Part shown: piece by piece, positions 12,099 to 24,600 of the stretch | How the letters are laid out: each line of letters starts with the position of its first letter | Numbering within the stretch: position 1 is the stretch's first letter | From: Delphinapterus leucas | Taxonomy: Eukaryota; Chordata; Mammalia; Artiodactyla; Monodontidae | Direction: 5' to 3' | NCBI RefSeq assembly: GCF_002288925.2 | Contig: NW_022098031.1 | Span: 196,741-260,740 of the forward strand | Length of the DNA stretch: 64,000 nucleotides | Translations under genes and position numbers: made by a program | Notes under the pieces: generated by a model | Databases searched by the model: none | Told to the model about the DNA's origin: nothing | What the model saw: only the letters and a program-made list of their open reading frames with translations

Positions 12099-12544
12099 GC
12101 AGGTTGCTAAATTTGTTTATACATGAAAGTTTCTATATTAGAGTACTGTTTGTTACATTCTTCCTCTTTGACAAAACCTCTGTACCAAGTACGTCCTCGT
12201 CCATATGTTGCTGGAGATAGGTCTGTTTCAATCAGCATGCATTAATAAAATAAATTTATAGAAAGGTACTGTTTGTTTTCTTCCTCTCAAAAACAAGGAC
12301 TGAATTATTCAGAATTGGTTTACATATTTTAATTGGTCAGTCCAATATGGCTTCCAGAATTGCATACATTAAATATGTCCAGGTCAATGAACAAAATTAA
12401 ATCTTTGCTTATTAAAAAATATAACGGATTACTTAAGTTGCTCATGAAGTTCTCTAGTAAAGAGAATATTAGAATTACTTTTTCCTCTCTCAGGGAAAAA
12501 AGTCCTTACTTACAAATGAAGTTGTTGTGTTTCTTTTTCTGATA

Positions 12545-13180
12545 TATTCATTCAGGCATTTATTTAACAAATATTTATCGAGAACTCAGAATGTGTCAAA
12601 AACAAGGCTAAAAGTTGAGACTTGATGGTGAGCAAACACTAAAATGATACCTTCCCTCTCAGAGTTCAGAACAGAGAGGGGCAAATAAATGAAAGGAGCC
12701 TATAAACTAATGTGAAATGGCAACTGTGACACAAGTCAGGAAGGAAAAACCCAAGGTGCTTAAGAGAGACTAGAAAGATTTGACCTAGTCAGAAAGGTCA
12801 AGGGGGGCTTCCCTCAGGAAGTGACACTTGGCTGTGCTCTAAAGTATAAGAGGAATATATTTCAGGCAACAAGTAGGAAAAGTACTGTAGCAGAAATGAG
12901 CATAAGAATAACTCCAAAAAAATAGGAGCATGTTGTGCCTTAGAAGGGAAGAAAGTGACTAAGATAGAGTGAAAGTCAACCCTTTCAAATGTTGAAAAGT
13001 ATGAAGAGGACTGAAAATGTCCATTGGCATCTGAAAAAATAAAGATCACTAGGGAAATTATCAAAAAGCTGTTATTATGAAATGATGATGACAGAGGCCA
13101 ATTGGAGAGGATTGCAGAGTTAAGTTCTAGGTTAGAAAATGAAGCTATTGGGTATAGGCAAGCCTTTAAAGATGAAGAGA
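12545..13180 (-). repeat. L2 LINE fragment, reverse orientation
   Basis: The block starts ggcatttatttaacaaatat and continues as an A/G-rich stretch (ggggcttccctcaggaagtg, then ggcatctgaaaaaataaaga). This is the order expected for the reverse complement of L2 3' sequence. It is ancient. Confidence 0.6.
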
Positions 13181-13471
13181 GAGTATTGTAACTGCAAGGG
13201 GATAGAGAATCAAAGATTTTTGTGGGGGTTTTTGGTTGTTGTTTGTTTGTTTTAATGAGAGAAACAGGGATGTGTTGAAAATTTGGTAGTTATCAGGAAG
13301 CTAAAACCAAAGCAGACAACCAGGATTTCCATGTTTTTACCCTGCAGATGTTGGGCTATATGTCCTCTATGGCAAAAAAGAAAATCTTATTTAAATATCC
13401 ACTGAAAGCTTTTATGGTGAAACACAGATTGTTTCAAGTGGGTAACTCTTATGTACTTAGAAGTTAAACTG

Positions 13472-13670
13472 GGGCTTCCCTGGTGGCACAGTGGTTGAGA
13501 GTCCGCCTGTTGATGCAAGGGACACGGGTTCGTGCCCCGGTCCGGGAAGATCCCACATGCCGCGGAGCGGCTGGGCCTGTGAGCCATGGCCGCTGAGCCT
13601 GCGCATCCGGAGCCTGTGCTCCGCAACGGGAGAGGCCACAACAGTGAGAGGCCCGCGTACCGCAGAAAAA
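13472..13670 (+). mobile_element. CHR-family SINE (short cetacean form)
   Basis: Forward SINE: tRNA-like head gggcttccctggtggcacag with the A box, B box ggttcgtgccc, then the body ending gtaccgcagaaaaa. The target duplication agaagttaaactg is at 13459-13471 and 13671-13683. Confidence 0.97.
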
Positions 13671-14404
13671 AGAAGTTAAACTGAATAGCCAACTTAGTTA
13701 TAACAATTTTCAATTTTTTTTCGGCCACTGTAAATAAAGATTTGTATTAAATTCCAGAATATAACTTTTTTTAACTTTGCTGAGAAAAAAAGGATTCATT
13801 CATCATTTATTCATAAGATATCATGAACCATTTGCATTTAATAAAAAGAAATGTTTTATGAACTGGTTGCTGTACTCTAGATGATTTGGGCACATAATGA
13901 ACTGCAAATTTCTTAATACTTCAGAATATCAATTTTTGTTAAATTAAAATATATCATTAAGGAAAAATATTATCACAGATACCAATTCACTGTCTACCTC
14001 ATTTATAGCTTTGAAATACTATAATTCATTAAGAATGAAAATAAAACTGTGGTCAACTGTATGCTTTTATTTCTCTTTAGAAAAGGTAATCCTATGAAGA
14101 TATGAATGATCTACTAAACTATTCTGTTTACTATGTAAAGAATGTATTTTTATTATTTAATGGGAGATTTTAGTTTCCTAAATAAAAAATACTAATAATA
14201 CTAAAGTAAAATAATATTAATATTAATTTGGTAGTCCAACTAAAATTGGGACACATGTGGGACGATTATTTGGTGGAGGTTAATAAAGTTTTTTTCACTT
14301 GCTGGCCTAGTGACAAGTCAGGACTCTTCTATACCTTTGTTTGGTGTTAATTAATCAAGCAAGCAAGTTTTTTCCCAGCATTTTGCATGTTCAAGTTGTC
14401 AATT

Positions 14405-14870
14405 AATCTGCTTAGAAATGGTTCATTCACACAACGTATTTTACCTACTTCCTGAAAGGCACTGTGCTGGACCTTGGGGGTACATAAATGACAAACATTC
14501 CCTGCCCTCAAGGAGTTTACAGTATCACAGCACTGTATTTACAAGATCAAAGGAATCTAGATGGTATAAGAGAAGTATAAAGAACTTCAATCCGCCTGAG
14601 GAAGGCAAAGAAAATATCAGAGAGAAGATGTAATTTAAGGTGATCCCTTAAGAAAAAGAACCACTCGGCTACGTGATCAGAACAAAAGTGGAATTTTAGC
14701 AGAGGAAACAACTTAATCACTGGCAGTTCTGTTCATGTAAGTGCCAGTAGGAGTGGATTGTTGGGTGGGAAGCTGAATTACAGGCCAGGAACAAGAGACA
14801 GACTTTAGAGGTAGGCAAAGGGCAGATGACTATGGATCATTTGTATCATGCAAATGAGTTTGAATTACGT
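14405..14870 (-). repeat. L2 LINE fragment, reverse orientation
   Basis: Recognised by gaaaggcactgtgctggacc, ttccctgccctcaaggagtt and the downstream A/G-rich block. It is the reverse complement of the L2 3' end. Confidence 0.65.
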
Positions 14871-15179
14871 TCTTTGACAGGAGTTCCCTGAAGCCTTTTT
14901 TGTACTTTTTAGTTACATTTTTTATATGAGATAATTGTAGATCCACATGGAATTGTAAGAAATAATACAGAGATATGTCGTGCACCCTTAATACAATTTT
15001 CCCTATCAGTAACATCTTGCAAAACTATAGTTTAATATCACAATCAGGATATTGATATAATCAAGATAAAGGACAGTTCCATCTCTACAAGGACTCCTCA
15101 TGTTGCTCTTTTGTAGCCAAAGGTGTTTATTATGCAGAAAAATAATTGATGTTTGTATGCTTACCTTGTCTCCTGAGAC

Positions 15180-15480
15180 CTGGTTGAACTCACTTATTAA
15201 TTTAGGGTTTTAAAATATGTTTTATAATTTCCTACATAGACAATCATGCCATCTGCAAATAAAGACAATTTTATTTCTTCCTTTCTGATATGTTTCTCTT
15301 TTTGTTTCCATAGATTGCCTTATCAAATTGGCTAGAACTTCCAGGAGTATATTGAATAGAGTGGCAAGAGTGGACATCCTTGATTTGTTCTCAGACATCA
15401 GGGAAAGTACTTAGTCTTTTATCATTAACTACTGGCCACTGGCTGTCCCTTTTGGGGAGGCCTAGTGGTGACAAATTCTC
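15180..15480 (-). repeat. L1 ORF2 remnant (reverse transcriptase region)
   Basis: Read on the minus strand, this gives L1 sequence around the catalytic reverse-transcriptase site (aaggatgtccactcttgcca, then atttgcagatggcatgattg, the place of the FADD motif). It is disrupted and dead. It lies just 3' of an ORF1/5'-UTR block of the same orientation. Confidence 0.7.
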
Positions 15481-16350
15481 TAAATTTTTCTTCCTCTTGA
15501 GAATGCCTTTATTTCTCCTTTATTCTCAAAGTATATTTTGGATGAATATAGAATTCTGGATTGACAGTTCTTTTCTTTCCACACTTGAAAAACATTGTCA
15601 CTTCCCTCTGGCTTCCCTAGTATTTGAAAACTTCCTGTCATTCAAACGGTTTTACCCCTACAGATAAGGTATCCTTTCTCTTTCACTACTTTCAAGATTA
15701 TTTATTTTGCCTTCAATTTTCAGAAAGTTAAGGTTTTTTTGTGTGAATGTGGATTTCTTTAGAGTAATCTTGTTTGGGGGTTTGCTCAGTTTCTTAAATC
15801 TATAGATGTATATCTTTGGCCAAATTTGAGAAGTTGAGAAGTTTTCAGAAGTTTTCCATTATTTTTTTGAGTACTTTTTTCAGGCCCACTCTCTTTCTCC
15901 TTTCCTTCCACGACTGAAGTCACAAGTGCTAGATCTTTTGTCATCATTCCACATATCCCTGAGGCTCTGTTAGTTTTTTCTTTTCAGTCTATTTTCTTTC
16001 TGTTGTTTAGATTGGGTAATTTCTATTGTTCCTTCTTCCAGTTCATTAATTGTTTCCTCTGTCCCTTCCATGCTGGTATTGAGCCCATCTATTGAGTTTT
16101 TATCTTTGTTATTGTATTTTTCAGTTCTAAAATTTCCATATGGTTGTTCGTTATAGCATCTATATCTTTGCTGGAACTTTGTATTTCTTTACTGTGACTG
16201 TCTATTTTTTCAATTGTTTCAAGAATGTCCATCATCAATTGTTGAAGCATTTTCACCACAGTTGCTTTAAAATCTTTGTCAGACAATTCTAACATCTCTG
16301 TCATCTCAGTATTGATATCTATCAACTGTCTTTTCATATTCAGCTTGAGA
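15480..16350 (-). pseudogene. L1 ORF1 remnant (dead)
   Basis: The minus strand carries the start of an L1 ORF1-like protein. An 82-codon open stretch (16337-16089) reads EMTEMLELSDKDFKATVVKM and later NNHMEILELKNTITKIK, which is the coiled-coil part of ORF1p. Downstream the frame is broken by stops, but segments resembling the ORF1 core (NRASGICGMMTKD) can still be read towards 15500. It is an RNA-binding retrotransposon protein in origin and is not functional here. Confidence 0.75.
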
Positions 16351-17400
16351 TCGTTTTAGTTCCTGGTATGAGGAATGATCTTTTCATCAAATCCTGGACA
16401 TTTTTTTGTATTATATTATGAGACTGACTCATATTTAAATCTTGTTTAAAGTGGCTTACTTAGATTTCACTCCAGCAAAGAAGGCAGAGGTAAGGGTAGA
16501 AATCCAGGTTCCTCATTTGGCCTCCATTGATACCCAATTGGGAAGATGCACTTCATTACTGCTGGGTTGCTTCTAGTTCTAACGGTAGGCTTCCAATGGC
16601 ACCTCCCCGGCTGGACAAGGTGAGAGTTCCCTGTTACTGCTCCCAACATGGTGTCTACTGACACCACAGGGAAGAGACAAGTGATCTTGTTATTGAAGGT
16701 GAAAGTCCTAACTTTCTACTAGGCCTCCACTGACCCCATCTATCCCAATGGAGAATGGAAGGGGTACCTCATTACTGATAGGCGAGGGGGATAAGTCCAG
16801 CCTCCTTATCTGGTCTCTACTCTCATTGCAAGTTCAAGGGGTCCTCATTACAACCTAACAGGGATGAAAATCTTGGCTCCCTAGTCAAACTCCTTTGACA
16901 CCACCCTGTGGGAAGAGGGAGGGTTACGGCTCCTCCTTACAGCCTGACAATTCTGGAAGTCTAAGCTTCCCACTTAGCCTTTGCTGTTTGGTGGTGGGGG
17001 TGGGATTATGGATTTTTCTGTGGTGTTTATCTGGAGTAGAGCCATCTAAAAGTTTTATGTCTTGCTTAGGCTGCTCCTTCCTAATTCTTTGGCTTGAGAG
17101 ATCAGGCTTTATTTTTTTCTCTTTGGAGGTTTTGTTTTTTGTTTTTTGGTCTGCAGTTGTTGGCATTTCTGGATTGCCAACTTCTTCAGACACAAATCTA
17201 AGACATATGAAGGAAAAGTAAAACCCAAGTTCTCATCATTATGTTGTTTCTTGAGTCCCAGGGTCCCTAAAGACAGTTTTCCTTCTTCTCTCCACCTTTC
17301 AGTCTTATGTTTGTTTTAGACATAACACCTAAAATGTTTAGTTCTACTTAGTGGGAGGAATAGAGAAAAGTGTATCATCTCTATCTTCCTGGAGGCAGAA
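16350..17400 (-). repeat. Old L1 5' UTR with degenerate tandem monomers
   Basis: This lies upstream of the ORF1 remnant on the minus strand. On the plus strand a unit of roughly 70-90 bp recurs several times with the pattern 'tcc..t..ggcctccactgac ... cctcattactg'. Clear anchors are near 16515, 16725-16770 and 16805-16855. A near-homologous block is at 61490-62310. Confidence 0.65.
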
Positions 17401-17639
17401 CTCAACTCTTTGAAAAATCTTGGCCTTTGCATTTTAGATAGATAATTGTAAGTGAGGAGAGCTCAGAAATTGAAGTTTGGGTAGAGACGGCCTGGAAGGA
17501 CGTCTGAAGGCAGGAGTATTTGTTAGAACATTCTCTAGAGTGGCTATCTGAAATATACAACTGGAAAGGATAGGCACCACACAAGTGAGATCAGAAGCCA
17601 ACCACAGAATACACACCAGTCAACAACATACTAGCTAAA

Positions 17640-18900
17640 CTATCAGCCTTGAACATATGGCAGGAGACATGGAAACAAGAGGACACTTTTGATAGGTGCT
17701 AAAATGTAAATTCAGTAGACTGTAATGAGCAATAGGTTATGATATGTAAGGAGAATGAAGTTAGAATCACTTCTTGATTCTTAGTTTGGATGACTGAGTG
17801 AATGCAGGTAACATTAACAACACTGTAGAGTATATGGAAAGCAATGTCTTTGCAGGGAAGAGAGGAGATAGTGAGTTCATTTCACATTGTCTTGAGCATA
17901 AGGGTTGCCTGGGCCATCTGAAGGTGCCTAATAATAAGCTGATGCTTAGCAGGAAGGTCAGATATAGAAAGGAGGAGTTGGGAGCCTTGGTTTAATTAGT
18001 AATACTCAAATCCAACTGCATGGAGATTATCCAGGAAATATAAGCAGAATGGGAAAAGAGGGCTAAGAACAAGACCCTATTAATCCCCAATGTTTAGAAT
18101 CAAAGTAAAGGAAACCAAGAAAGGAAAAGGAGGACAAGCTGTCAGAGAGGTAGAAAGAGAACAGAGGAGTAGCATACAATTTAGTTCTATAAGCATTTAT
18201 TAAGTGTTTAGTGTGTATTCTGCACTATGCTGAGACTGGTTTTTGAGGCTCCCACACTTTACTAGGTATAAATTCAGGACAGTGTGGTCAGCTCACTAAC
18301 AGACATATGCTCGGGGGGGCAACAGAACCACAAAAGGGGAACCGAGCACAGCCAAAGACTATGAGGAAATTTTCCAAGAGATGATTACATCTAATCAGAG
18401 TCTACAAGGATAGGTAGAATTAACCAAACAAGGAAAGACAGAGGGAAAGTCATGCCAGGCAAAAGAAACAGCCTGGACAATAGCAAAAGGGCAGGGGGCT
18501 CAAGAAAACAGAGAGAATTACCTTCAGTCTGCAGGGTTGATGCCACTGAGAGAAAAAATAAAATCAAACTGAAGGGGGCCCTTTGACTTTGTCACTTATG
18601 AAGTCACTGTTGACCTCTGATACAGCAGCTTTATAAAGCAATGTGGAGAGAAACCAGACTTCAGTGAGATGAACAATAATTGGAAGAATATAAAGTTCAC
18701 ACAGTATGGGAAGTGTATTTTTTCAAGGAACTTAGTGGAGAAGAATATAAAGATGGGATAGCTAGAAATGTGCAAAAGTCTAAAAGGCTTTGTTTTGTGA
18801 TCAGAGAGAATTGAAGATGTTTACAAGTCGCAGGAAAGAAACCAGAGTGCAGAGATAAGGTTTAAAAGGTTAAAAAAAAGATCACTCTTTTGTACAACAA
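17640..18900 (-). repeat. L2 LINE fragment(s), reverse orientation
   Basis: A long A/G-rich block whose order matches the reverse complement of L2: gagggctaagaacaagaccc, aagctgtcagagaggtagaa, a small MIR/L2-type aagcatttattaagtgttta piece at 18190, then gcctggacaatagcaaaagg and aaagatcactcttttgtaca. It is diverged and the boundaries are approximate. Confidence 0.6.
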
Positions 18901-20860
18901 ATACATTTAGAGCATCTACAATGTTCTTGAGCACATCATTCCAAGATAAAGACAAACAACGGAGCTCCTTGCATGGTGTTAAAATCATGTTTTAAATAAA
19001 CTTGAGAAATAAAAAAAGGCCAATGGTAAATGCACAAAAATTACATGTACTTCAGTTCTAAAGGCAGGTTAATACTTATAAATATAAATACTTTTCAATA
19101 TAATGGCACCTTTGGCTTTGTCACTTTATGTTAGCAATTTCACAATTCATTATAAGTATTCAGTGTTGAGGCTTATTTTGTTTACTTCAAGGGGAATTAT
19201 TATTTTAATAAAAACATTTATTCTATTGCAAGGATTTTGGTATGGGACAGATGTGTCAAGATTATTTTATGTTTTAATTCTTACAAACACCACAGTGCAT
19301 GTTAAGTCTACAAAGGACAAAGGCATAGTATAAAATATGTGGAGTAGTGCATGATGGCTTAATACTTGGGTCCAAGTCTGCCTTAGTACCTCTGAGCATT
19401 CAGAGACAGAAACCAGCCAGCTGAAAATGAAGAAACACTCATGTCTTTAAATGGTGACGGGGACTAAAAGACTTCCATGAAGATCAAGAATAGTCTCTAA
19501 TTTTTTCAGAATCATTGAGTTAAAGAATTTTAAGATTGTAAAGAACTTTGACATCATCTAATACTATTATCCACACCTCGCATATAAAATTCCCGTCTTC
19601 AAATTTCTTTCCTGATGTTGACAGACTTTAAGTGAAAGAGAGCCTCCTATTTGAGAACTTCCCTATTCTACTAACGGACAGTTAAATTTTCTCTGATTAT
19701 TCCAAAAGATAGGTCTCCGGAACTCCACATTACTACAATTACTACACTACTTCCTTTATATGTGGCAACTCTTTAAATGTCAAAAGATACTTAACATATA
19801 TGCACACTAAATATATTATTTTTATCAGACTAACCATTCACAATTCCTTCATCTCTTTCTTGTATGACATTTTCACCCTGGTCCCTTTCATCCAAATTCT
19901 TTCCAATAAGTTAATGATTTTTTTCTCCTCCTCATTAAACTGAACACAGATTTCCAAGTGTGAAAAAATAAGATTATAACATTGCATGTGGTGAGTATTT
20001 TTTTAAAGCAATCCTATCAACCGCTCATGTCTGAACTCATAATACACAGGGATTTAACCACATAAACTGCAACCAACTCAAGTTTCCCTTACTTCATTTT
20101 TGCAATTATTTTTAATATAAATATAAGATTGTAAAGATTTCCATATTTTCCCATCTTGTGTTTTTTGTCCCAAAAGTCCAAGATCATTTGTATACTGATC
20201 TAGCAAACCACCATTTTGCTGTCCCTCTCAAATTTTGATCTCCTACATATCTGATAGGTATGTGTTTTAAATATTTGTATAAGGCATTTGCTAAAATTAA
20301 ATAGAATAGGCATAAGAGCAGAATTTTCTAATATACACGCAAAAATATTATTCCTGGGTAACATTAGTCCATGCAACAGAATCTAAAGCAGTCATTTATT
20401 CAGCTATGAATCTGATCAGTCTATGACTCTCTCCCTTATACATATAGCGATCATCAGAAACTACCAAAAATGTCTAGCTAAAATCAAGAAACCACGTATT
20501 TGAAATCCATTAATCCTATAAGAACACAAGGAGGTGAATCTCTGTTGCTTGTTTTATGATGGCTGTTTTCTAAGATTCTAAATCAGTATCAGTCTAGTAA
20601 TATTTTCTAGAAAGTGACAGACATCAAGCTTGTTAGTGTATATTTTTCAGAATTAATTTTTATGTCTTTGTTCAACACAATTTAAATAGTTGTTTATTTT
20701 TTTCTAAATATATATTTCTTTCTCTTATGAAATAACTGGAAGAAGATATAAAAACGTCCCCTGCCCCCATTCAATTTTCTTTTCCTACTTAGGACTACTT
20801 CTCTAAAACTTTTAGTAAAATTAATATTATGTATATGTAGTATTAATTTTATTTTATTAC

Positions 20861-20956
20861 CTCATATAAAACTGTTGTGTTTCCGTGTAGAAGAGGTCCA
20901 TAACAGATATAGGAATGTCCGACAACCCAGCCTAAGTCAGAAGCTGCCCACCACAC
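20861..20956 (-). CDS. ACSS3: ACSS3 exon 7 (A4 region of adenylation domain)
   Basis: This exon has 96 bp, 32 codons, phase 0 at both ends. The acceptor is ...gtttag|G and the donor is GAG|GTAATA. It encodes [16 protein letters not shown] followed by [16 protein letters not shown]. The segment contains the aromatic/glycine-rich A4 region ([10 protein letters not shown]) of the adenylate-forming family and helps form the acyl pocket of the large N-terminal domain. It follows exon 6 after an intron of only 80 bp. No stop, indel or unusual codon is present. Confidence 0.97.
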
Positions 20957-21036
20957 CTAAACAAAAAGAAGATAATAAAATGCATATATCTTAACCAGAG
21001 AAATGTCATGTAATGTGAATTTAAAACCATGATTAC
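20957..21036 (-). other. ACSS3: ACSS3 intron 6, 80 bp minimal intron
   Basis: A complete GT-AG intron between exons 6 and 7. It starts GTAATCATGG and ends in a short T-rich tract ctttttgtttag. At 80 bp it is close to the lower limit for efficient mammalian splicing and contains no repeat insertion, unlike every other intron here. Confidence 0.95.
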
Positions 21037-21117
21037 CTCTCCAGGTTTAAGTCCATATATAGAAGACATTGACCAGTTAAGCATTACAGCATATCCTCCA
21101 GTGGGCCTCACCACACC
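21037..21117 (-). CDS. ACSS3: ACSS3 exon 6 (follows the AMP-binding P-loop)
   Basis: This exon has 81 bp, 27 codons, phase 0 at both ends. The acceptor is tctttag|G and the donor is GAG|GTAATC. It encodes GVVRPTGGYAVML then NWSMSSIYGLKPGE. Its first glycine completes the A3 phosphate-binding motif [10 protein letters not shown] begun in exon 5. The human protein, as remembered, has GVIRPTGG and HWSMSS, so V and N are mild substitutions. A 108-bp tandem duplication lies 51 bp from its acceptor, on the intron 5 side. Confidence 0.97.
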
Positions 21118-21168
21118 CTAAAGAAGAGAAAAGGTGAAATTAAAATCAATAGACAGTGTGCTAAAAGA

Positions 21169-21386
21169 TTCTCTCTCTTCATACTGTCCACTTAAGAAAA
21201 GTTCCTGTTTAGAGTATTTCATATTCTATAAGTTATAAATAACTTTGACTTTCATATAATTGTATCTGAATCACTAGGTTCTCTCTCTTCATACTGTCCA
21301 CTTAAGAAAAGTTCCTGTTTAGAGTATTTCATATTCTATAAGTTATAAATAACTTTGACTTTCATATAATTGTATCTGAATCACTA
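21169..21386. repeat. Perfect 108-bp tandem duplication in intron 5
   Basis: Copy 1 (21169-21276) and copy 2 (21279-21386) are identical over 108 bases with period 110. Both run from ttctctctcttcatactgtc to tgtatctgaatcacta, with only GG between them. The unit is not a known transposon. Perfect identity means a very recent duplication or an assembly artefact. Confidence 0.97.
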
Positions 21387-21552
21387 TTTCTTTGGCTCGT
21401 CCAGTAATAAAAACAGAATAATTTGTCCATATTAGTCCATTTGTAGAATCCATTCTCACAGACCATTCTGAACCTTCTAAAGGAAACATGATTTCACAGA
21501 ATCACATGCAATAAAAAACATTTACAGTGGTAACATAAATTATCAACATTAC

Positions 21553-21673
21553 AGGGAATTCCCTGGCAGTCCAGTGGTTAGGACTCTGCGCTTCCACCAT
21601 GGGGGGCATGGGTTTGATCCCTGGTCAGGGAACTAAGATCCTGCACGCTGTGCACGGCCAAAAAAAAAAAAAT
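21553..21673 (+). mobile_element. tRNA-head-only SINE of the CHR / artiodactyl group
   Basis: A short element: ggaattccctggcagtccag head, B-box-like gggtttgatccct, ctaagatcctgcacgctgtg, then an A tail. It lacks the GC-rich body of the ~200-bp SINEs. No convincing target duplication, so it is probably older. Confidence 0.85.
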
Positions 21674-24600
21674 CAAAGACTTAGCATGAAATTTTCAACA
21701 ATTACATTTTCACACATACTTCCAGAACAAAAATGGAAACTCTCAAAATTAAGTGCACAGAAATGTCAAAGGTAGCTGTGTGCCTAAGAAACAGACTACT
21801 ATAAGGATGTTTATTCCTTAATATTATTAAATAATAACAGGATGCTTAGAGGAAAGAGTCATATTCTAACTGGATCCTTAATACAATGCTACCCTTGGGG
21901 TCACACTACCACAGTATCAGAGCTGAGCAGTTATTTAGTGATGAATTCTCAAACTCTGAGGAATCAATCCTGATGAGTTGTATCTAAGGCTGGCAGATTT
22001 TCCTTACATTACATTTGGGCAAAAGTAGGGATTGTTACACCACGGTACTATAGTTTCTAGCAGCTATCCTTGACAGCGAACATATTCAATGTTAATACAA
22101 GATTAATTTTTGCAAACTGAGCACAAGAGTTATCATAAATAATAACTGATAGTAAATTTAATAATTAATTTCATTTATTGCTTCACTATAAACATTAATC
22201 ATCACTGGCTCAAAAAGACAATGATGTGAATATTCAGAGCAAGAAGGTGAATGCTTGCTAAGAAATATGTTATATTTCACTCACAAGTATTTTCAAGCAC
22301 CTCTCAGTAGAGCAACTAGAATTGCTTTGTGAAGAAGATAATTATTTTACCTGAAAGGGCACACATGGTCCTAATTAACGAACGTGCTACTAGTTGAACA
22401 TTTTTTGGCACAGTTCTGTAACTGTAACACACATACATGAATCAGGAAATGAAAAAGAAATTGACTTTCTGTTTGTTACTAAAATTGCTGCTCTCCTCAG
22501 GTACCACTAATAAAACATAGGTATCAAGCTGTGGAATACATTTTATCTGGTCTCTTGGCAAACATCACAGGCAACTTTGTTGGCATTTGATGGGTACTTT
22601 CTAGGTTGTATGACATGGTTAGCATGCAGTTGGCTCTCTTGATCACCTTGGGAGTATTAGAAATCCTAAGCCCCTGCCAGTAAATTTCACACATGCATTT
22701 TCCCACGTAAACTGAGCAGCTCTTTACCGAGTATATGCTGTATGGTCTTCCACGCATTTTGCTAATTTGTTTGTCCTATTGAGAAGGTCTTTTCCTATAG
22801 TTCAATACCTTGATGAATTTGATATTAATCAACTTGCAAACACTCTTTTCTAAAACTTTTTATTCGTTTGGTAGAGGATAAAATGTGAAGTTTTTTCATA
22901 GACAATATGCTATCCATATTCTTTGATAATTAATGTCAGTCAAGATTTCACTTAAGATGTTTTAGAATTTCTCTTCACCTGCCTGTCCCTGCATTTAGAG
23001 GTCATTTTTATAAATAATTCTAAATATCATTATAAATGGGTAAATTTTTATATTAAATGAGGGTAAGATTAATCAACTGGAAGTTATAGAAAGGAATAAA
23101 AGGCTAAGGAGAAAATAAATGAGTAGTAATTCATTTGTAAAACTTAGAAGATATTTTAAAGGATAGGTTATCAAATTTCTGTTTGCCTCTCAAGTGAACC
23201 CTTCTTTAAAGGTTATATACCAATGTCACTTTGTCTGTAAAATGGTGGCTACCTAAATCCATTTGACCCCAAAAAGTTAGATTTAAAAATGAGACCATGC
23301 ATGAAAAAGTATATAAAATTATACAGGTTAGAATTTAATGTCCTCCTAACAAAATTATTTCCTTAATTCTAGCAATTACTGTTTTTTTTAAAATTTTTCC
23401 CTGTGCTAATACCACACAAAAGGCAGAAATGTTAAAAATTTAGAGGTTATCATTGAACATTCTCATTAAAAACAACTAAAGTGGAGCTACAGGAGACAGA
23501 AAAGTCATGTCTGTTTATCATTGGTCTTTGATATCCACTTATTTTTATTTTTTTAAAGAATGAGTATAAAAATTTTCTTCAGACGTCTTTTTTTATTAAT
23601 ATAGATTATCGATATGAAATATCAGATGACAGTTTTCAATTTATTTGGTATTTGGTATGGCGTAGAAAATAAAACTGCATAATTTCATATTCTCCATGTA
23701 GATCTTTTATAAGAAGTTCAAGAGTAAAAAAACTGAAAGATTAGTTTTAAAAAGAGAGTTTCTTTACTATAATATTAATATGTGACTAACATTAAGATGA
23801 TAAGGCCTTTCTTGTTTGTAATCATATTTTCCAGGTAATGATAATTAAAATGCAAAAGATAAACCCTGTTCAGCCTCCGAAAATACATAAACCATGCTCA
23901 GAAAAACCTACAAATTATTATACTCTAGTATGCAAAATTAATCAGAAAAAAAAAATGGCATTTTAAAGTATATTTGAAATCTTGAGTATGAGATATAAAT
24001 ATTCAACATCAGTGCTTACCCCTAAAACACAAGCATGCTGCATTTCACTCTTTTGAATATGTTACTTTATGTATTTATACCCCATCTACCTTCAAAATAA
24101 AGATAGATGATCTAATATATTTTCAGAAAAGTCCCGCAACCTGCCAATACACTGTTCTAGTTTTTGTAGTATCAGCCATAATACTTCAAGTCTTCTGGAG
24201 AACTTGAAAAACATCCAGGTGGGACTAACACTCCATGTCCCTAATAAAGACATGAAAGTGAATTCTATCTCAGAATAGACAGGTGCTCTTTAAACAAAAC
24301 ACTTTTAATGTATATGGGTATTTTAAAAATTCAGTCCATACAAGTGAAACTAAAGGCTGATTATTCATCATCCAGGGATGGGACGGCAGTTATCACAGAT
24401 GGTTCTTTATGATTTCCAGTTTAATGAGCTGCCTTTGAAGACAAGGAAAGCCACAAAATATTATAAATGGGGCCATTAACATAAAACAGAAAACATATCT
24501 GTATCAAATGTGTACTGTTTGGTTGCCAAAATTAAAAAAAAATACAGTTGAAATAACATCAGTTGTAGTAGAAGAGAAAGGAAGTTTGAGATGTGTGGTA

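Larger units (their letters stand above)
1..20860 (-). other. ACSS3: ACSS3 intron 7 (3' part missing), repeat-rich intron
   Basis: From the donor GTAATA after exon 7 to the window start I find no further coding exon. In particular I see no match to the GKPVGTPDAG segment expected next in the protein. The stretch holds the SINE, L1, L2, MIR and hAT entries listed separately. Stretches 57-1600, 1750-3050, 4150-5110 (apart from an AT microsatellite), 7480-8870, 13690-14400 and 18900-20860 are AT-rich DNA in which I recognise nothing specific. Confidence 0.8.

Noticed and set aside
13472..13545. tRNA-like A and B boxes (gtggcacagtggttgagagt, ggttcgtgccc) as real tRNA genes
   Set aside because: They are SINE heads without a foldable tRNA cloverleaf, and each is followed by the SINE body and A tail.
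16089..16337. 82-codon coiled-coil frame as a host gene
   Set aside because: The sequence is L1 ORF1p-like and is followed by stops in a dead element.
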